Assembly: GCA_030641945.1 (NCBI GenBank)
Contig: DAOWLL010000052.1
Coordinates: forward strand, 1-8,223
Source: Gammaproteobacteria bacterium
GTDB lineage: Bacteria; Pseudomonadota; Gammaproteobacteria; SZUA-229
Reading direction: 5' to 3'
Length of the DNA stretch: 8,223 nt
This document shows positions 6,866 to 8,223 of the stretch, one piece after another. Position numbers and translations under genes: made by a program. The notes beneath the pieces are model-generated. The model searched no databases. It was given only the letters and a program-made list of their open reading frames with translations, and was not told the DNA's origin. Numbering within the stretch: the first letter of the stretch is position 1; each line of letters starts with the position of its first letter.

Positions 6866-7471
6866 ATGGCACTCAAGCACAGTTACAGTGTATTAGCGCC
6901 TCTGTATGACATTGCAGTCAGAGGACCGCTAGATCGTGCGCGCCGAAGCAGTCTTGCGCGCCTGAATGATGTAAATGGCAAGAACATCCTTATTAATGGA
7001 ATTGGTACAGGACTTGATCTTGAATACCTGCCAGCTGGAGCCCGCTACACCGGGTCAGACATCACGCCATTAATGCTAAAGCGAGCAGATAAACGCGCAA
7101 AACAATCAGGCATTGATATCAAGCTTGAATGCGCAGACAGTCTCGAGCTGCCATTTAAAAACGAATCTTTCGATATCATTATCATGCACCTGATTCTGGC
7201 CGTTGTGCCAAATCCTGAACGTGCGCTGCAGGAAGCAGGCAGAGTACTGAAGAGCAACGGCTGCATCTACATTCTTGATAAATTTCTCAGGCCAGGCCAG
7301 ATTGCGCCAGTCAGACGCGGGCTGAATACCGTTCTTCGTCATATCGCAACACGTACCGATGTTGTCTTCGAAGAGGTGCTTTCGCACAATACAAACCTGC
7401 ATGTTGTTAGCGATGAGCCGGCACTTGCGGGCGGCTGGTTCAGACTGATAGAGTTAGTCAAAAGCTCCTGA
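6866..7471 (+). CDS. Class I SAM-dependent methyltransferase, substrate unknown
   Basis: A 201-residue protein with a Rossmann methyltransferase fold of the UbiE/PmtA-like group. The N-terminus YSVLAPLYDIAVRGPLDRAR (7-26) is typical of this group. Motif I is ILINGIGTGLDL (41-52), where many relatives have an acidic residue at the position of N44. D65 in GSDIT should bind the ribose hydroxyls, CADSLELPF (89-97) is the adenine-contact region, FDIIIMHLIL (102-111) is motif IV, and a helix ending GRVLKSNG follows. The segment ILDKFLRPGQ and RHIATRTDVVFEEVL near the C-terminus recall a conserved but uncharacterised proteobacterial family. No signal peptide or membrane span is seen. It lies between apaG (21 bp) and apaH (21 bp), so it is probably cotranscribed with them. 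Small-molecule or lipid methylation is possible; nothing here decides the substrate. Confidence 0.88.
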   Translation: MALKHSYSVLAPLYDIAVRGPLDRARRSSLARLNDVNGKNILINGIGTGLDLEYLPAGARYTGSDITPLMLKRADKRAKQSGIDIKLECADSLELPFKNESFDIIIMHLILAVVPNPERALQEAGRVLKSNGCIYILDKFLRPGQIAPVRRGLNTVLRHIATRTDVVFEEVLSHNTNLHVVSDEPALAGGWFRLIELVKSS

Positions 7472-7481
7472 TAAACAGGAA

Positions 7482-7488
7482 AGGAGAG
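7482..7488 (+). promoter_or_regulatory. Ribosome binding site of apaH
   Basis: AGGAGAG lies 4 bases before the GTG at 7493 (6 bases from the AGGAG core). This decides the non-ATG start, since an in-frame TAA at 7472-7474 leaves no other upstream candidate. Confidence 0.8.
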
Positions 7489-7492
7489 TTTT

Positions 7493-8223
7493 GTGGCGAT
7501 CTATGCCATTGGTGACATCCAGGGATGCTATGACGAATTAATGCAGCTACTGGAAAAAATTAACTATAAAGATGACAGGGACCAATTATGGTTTACAGGT
7601 GATCTTGTTAATCGAGGCCCAAAATCACTCCAGACCTTGCGCATGATTCGGGCAATGGGTGCAAATGCCATTGCCGTGCTTGGGAATCACGACCTACACC
7701 TTCTCGCCACTGCCTACGACCACCTCAAACCAGGCAGGAAAGACACATTTGATGACATATTAGCGGCTCCGGACAGGGATGAATTGCTTGAATGGCTGCG
7801 ATTCAGGCCGTTAATACATGTCGACAATGACCTTGACCTGGCAATGGTACACGCCGGCCTGCATCCTGACTGGTCAATTGATAAAGCGCAGTCGTTAGCT
7901 CACGAGGTTGAGTCCATTCTACGCAGTGACAAGCATATTTCTTTCTATAAACACATGTATGGCGATAAACCGCGTACATGGTCAAATAACCTGAACAGCT
8001 GGGCCCGCCTGCGCTTTATTACAAATATTTTTACCCGCTTGCGTTATTGCGATAAGGCAGGTAAGACAAGCATGAATACCAAGGGCGCTCCCGGGACACA
8101 ACCGAAAGGACTGCAGCCCTGGTTTGAAATTAAATCCCGTCGCAGCAAAAACAGCCAGATCATATTCGGCCACTGGTCTACGCTGGCACTGGTGAAAGAC
8201 TACCCTTTTATTAATGTATATCC
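7493..8223 (+). CDS. apaH: Symmetrical bis(5'-nucleosyl)-tetraphosphatase ApaH, 3' end off window (GTG start)
   Basis: Hydrolyses Ap4A to two ADP, controlling dinucleoside tetraphosphates and, in E. coli, removing Np4 caps from RNA. It belongs to the metal-dependent PPP-type phosphoesterases. From the GTG the 243 visible residues begin MAIYAIGD, matching the ApaH N-terminus. Metal and catalytic motifs follow: GDIQGCYDEL (7-16), GDLVNRGPKS (about 38-47), LGNHDLHLLA (about 63-72) and HAGLHPDW near 120-127. MYGDKP, LRFITNIFTRLRYC and FGHWSTLA, all typical of ApaH, come next. The first motif has Q where E. coli has H (GDVHG); I recall glutamine there in other ApaH proteins, so I do not take it as a defect. 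The frame is open to the window edge, and by comparison with E. coli about 30 residues are missing. It follows the methyltransferase gene by 21 bp. Confidence 0.95.
   Translation, partial: MAIYAIGDIQGCYDELMQLLEKINYKDDRDQLWFTGDLVNRGPKSLQTLRMIRAMGANAIAVLGNHDLHLLATAYDHLKPGRKDTFDDILAAPDRDELLEWLRFRPLIHVDNDLDLAMVHAGLHPDWSIDKAQSLAHEVESILRSDKHISFYKHMYGDKPRTWSNNLNSWARLRFITNIFTRLRYCDKAGKTSMNTKGAPGTQPKGLQPWFEIKSRRSKNSQIIFGHWSTLALVKDYPFINVY

Noticed and set aside
7045..7402. Two overlapping minus-strand open frames inside the methyltransferase gene
   Set aside because: Both are fully covered by a conserved methyltransferase frame, with no supporting signals.
7511..7525. Histidine-to-glutamine change in the first metal motif of ApaH as a sign of inactivation
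   Set aside because: All other motifs are intact, and I recall glutamine at this position in other ApaH proteins, so it looks like normal family variation.
7803..8173. Two minus-strand open frames near the right edge
   Set aside because: They are antisense to conserved ApaH motifs (HAGLHPDW, RFITNIFTRLRY), which run to the edge in the plus frame.

Overview
The window is a stretch of ordinary gammaproteobacterial core chromosome. The gene set lptD, surA, rsmA, apaG, apaH in one orientation is the well-known LPS-transport/chaperone/ribosome-maturation cluster of Gammaproteobacteria. Protein features agree: LptD has the four-cysteine pattern, SurA has two parvulin domains, and ApaG and ApaH lie close together. 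Base composition is intermediate and no gene stands out as foreign. I cannot name the genus. All genes are on the + strand.

Layout: the 3' two thirds of argD (acetylornithine aminotransferase) runs in from the left edge, followed by complete argF (ornithine carbamoyltransferase). Only 7 bp later lptD begins at a TTG codon, then surA after 17 bp and rsmA after 9 bp. The tight spacing and absence of terminators suggest that argD-argF-lptD-surA-rsmA are read as one transcript, linking arginine synthesis to outer-membrane assembly genes. The pdxA gene that usually sits between surA and rsmA is absent here.

After rsmA comes the only sizeable intergenic region (6123-6463). It holds a striking 108-bp dyad: a 29-bp stem (28/29 paired) made of repeated CACAGAG units, enclosing a second 14-bp hairpin. 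It is flanked further out by a possible 11-bp terminal inverted repeat, so it looks like a dispersed, possibly non-autonomous mobile repeat that could also end rsmA transcription. Downstream, an extended -10 promoter and a strong ribosome binding site precede apaG.

The second unit is apaG, a class I SAM-dependent methyltransferase of unknown substrate inserted between apaG and apaH, and apaH (Ap4A hydrolase, GTG start), which runs off the right edge about 30 codons before its expected end.

Functionally, LptD is the outer-membrane LPS translocon and SurA is the periplasmic chaperone that helps fold beta-barrel proteins including LptD. RsmA dimethylates 16S rRNA, and ApaH degrades dinucleoside tetraphosphates. 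I see no defence system, CRISPR array, prophage, RNA gene or clearly new system. The items most worth a second look are the CACAGAG hairpin element, the inserted methyltransferase and the rearranged gene order.
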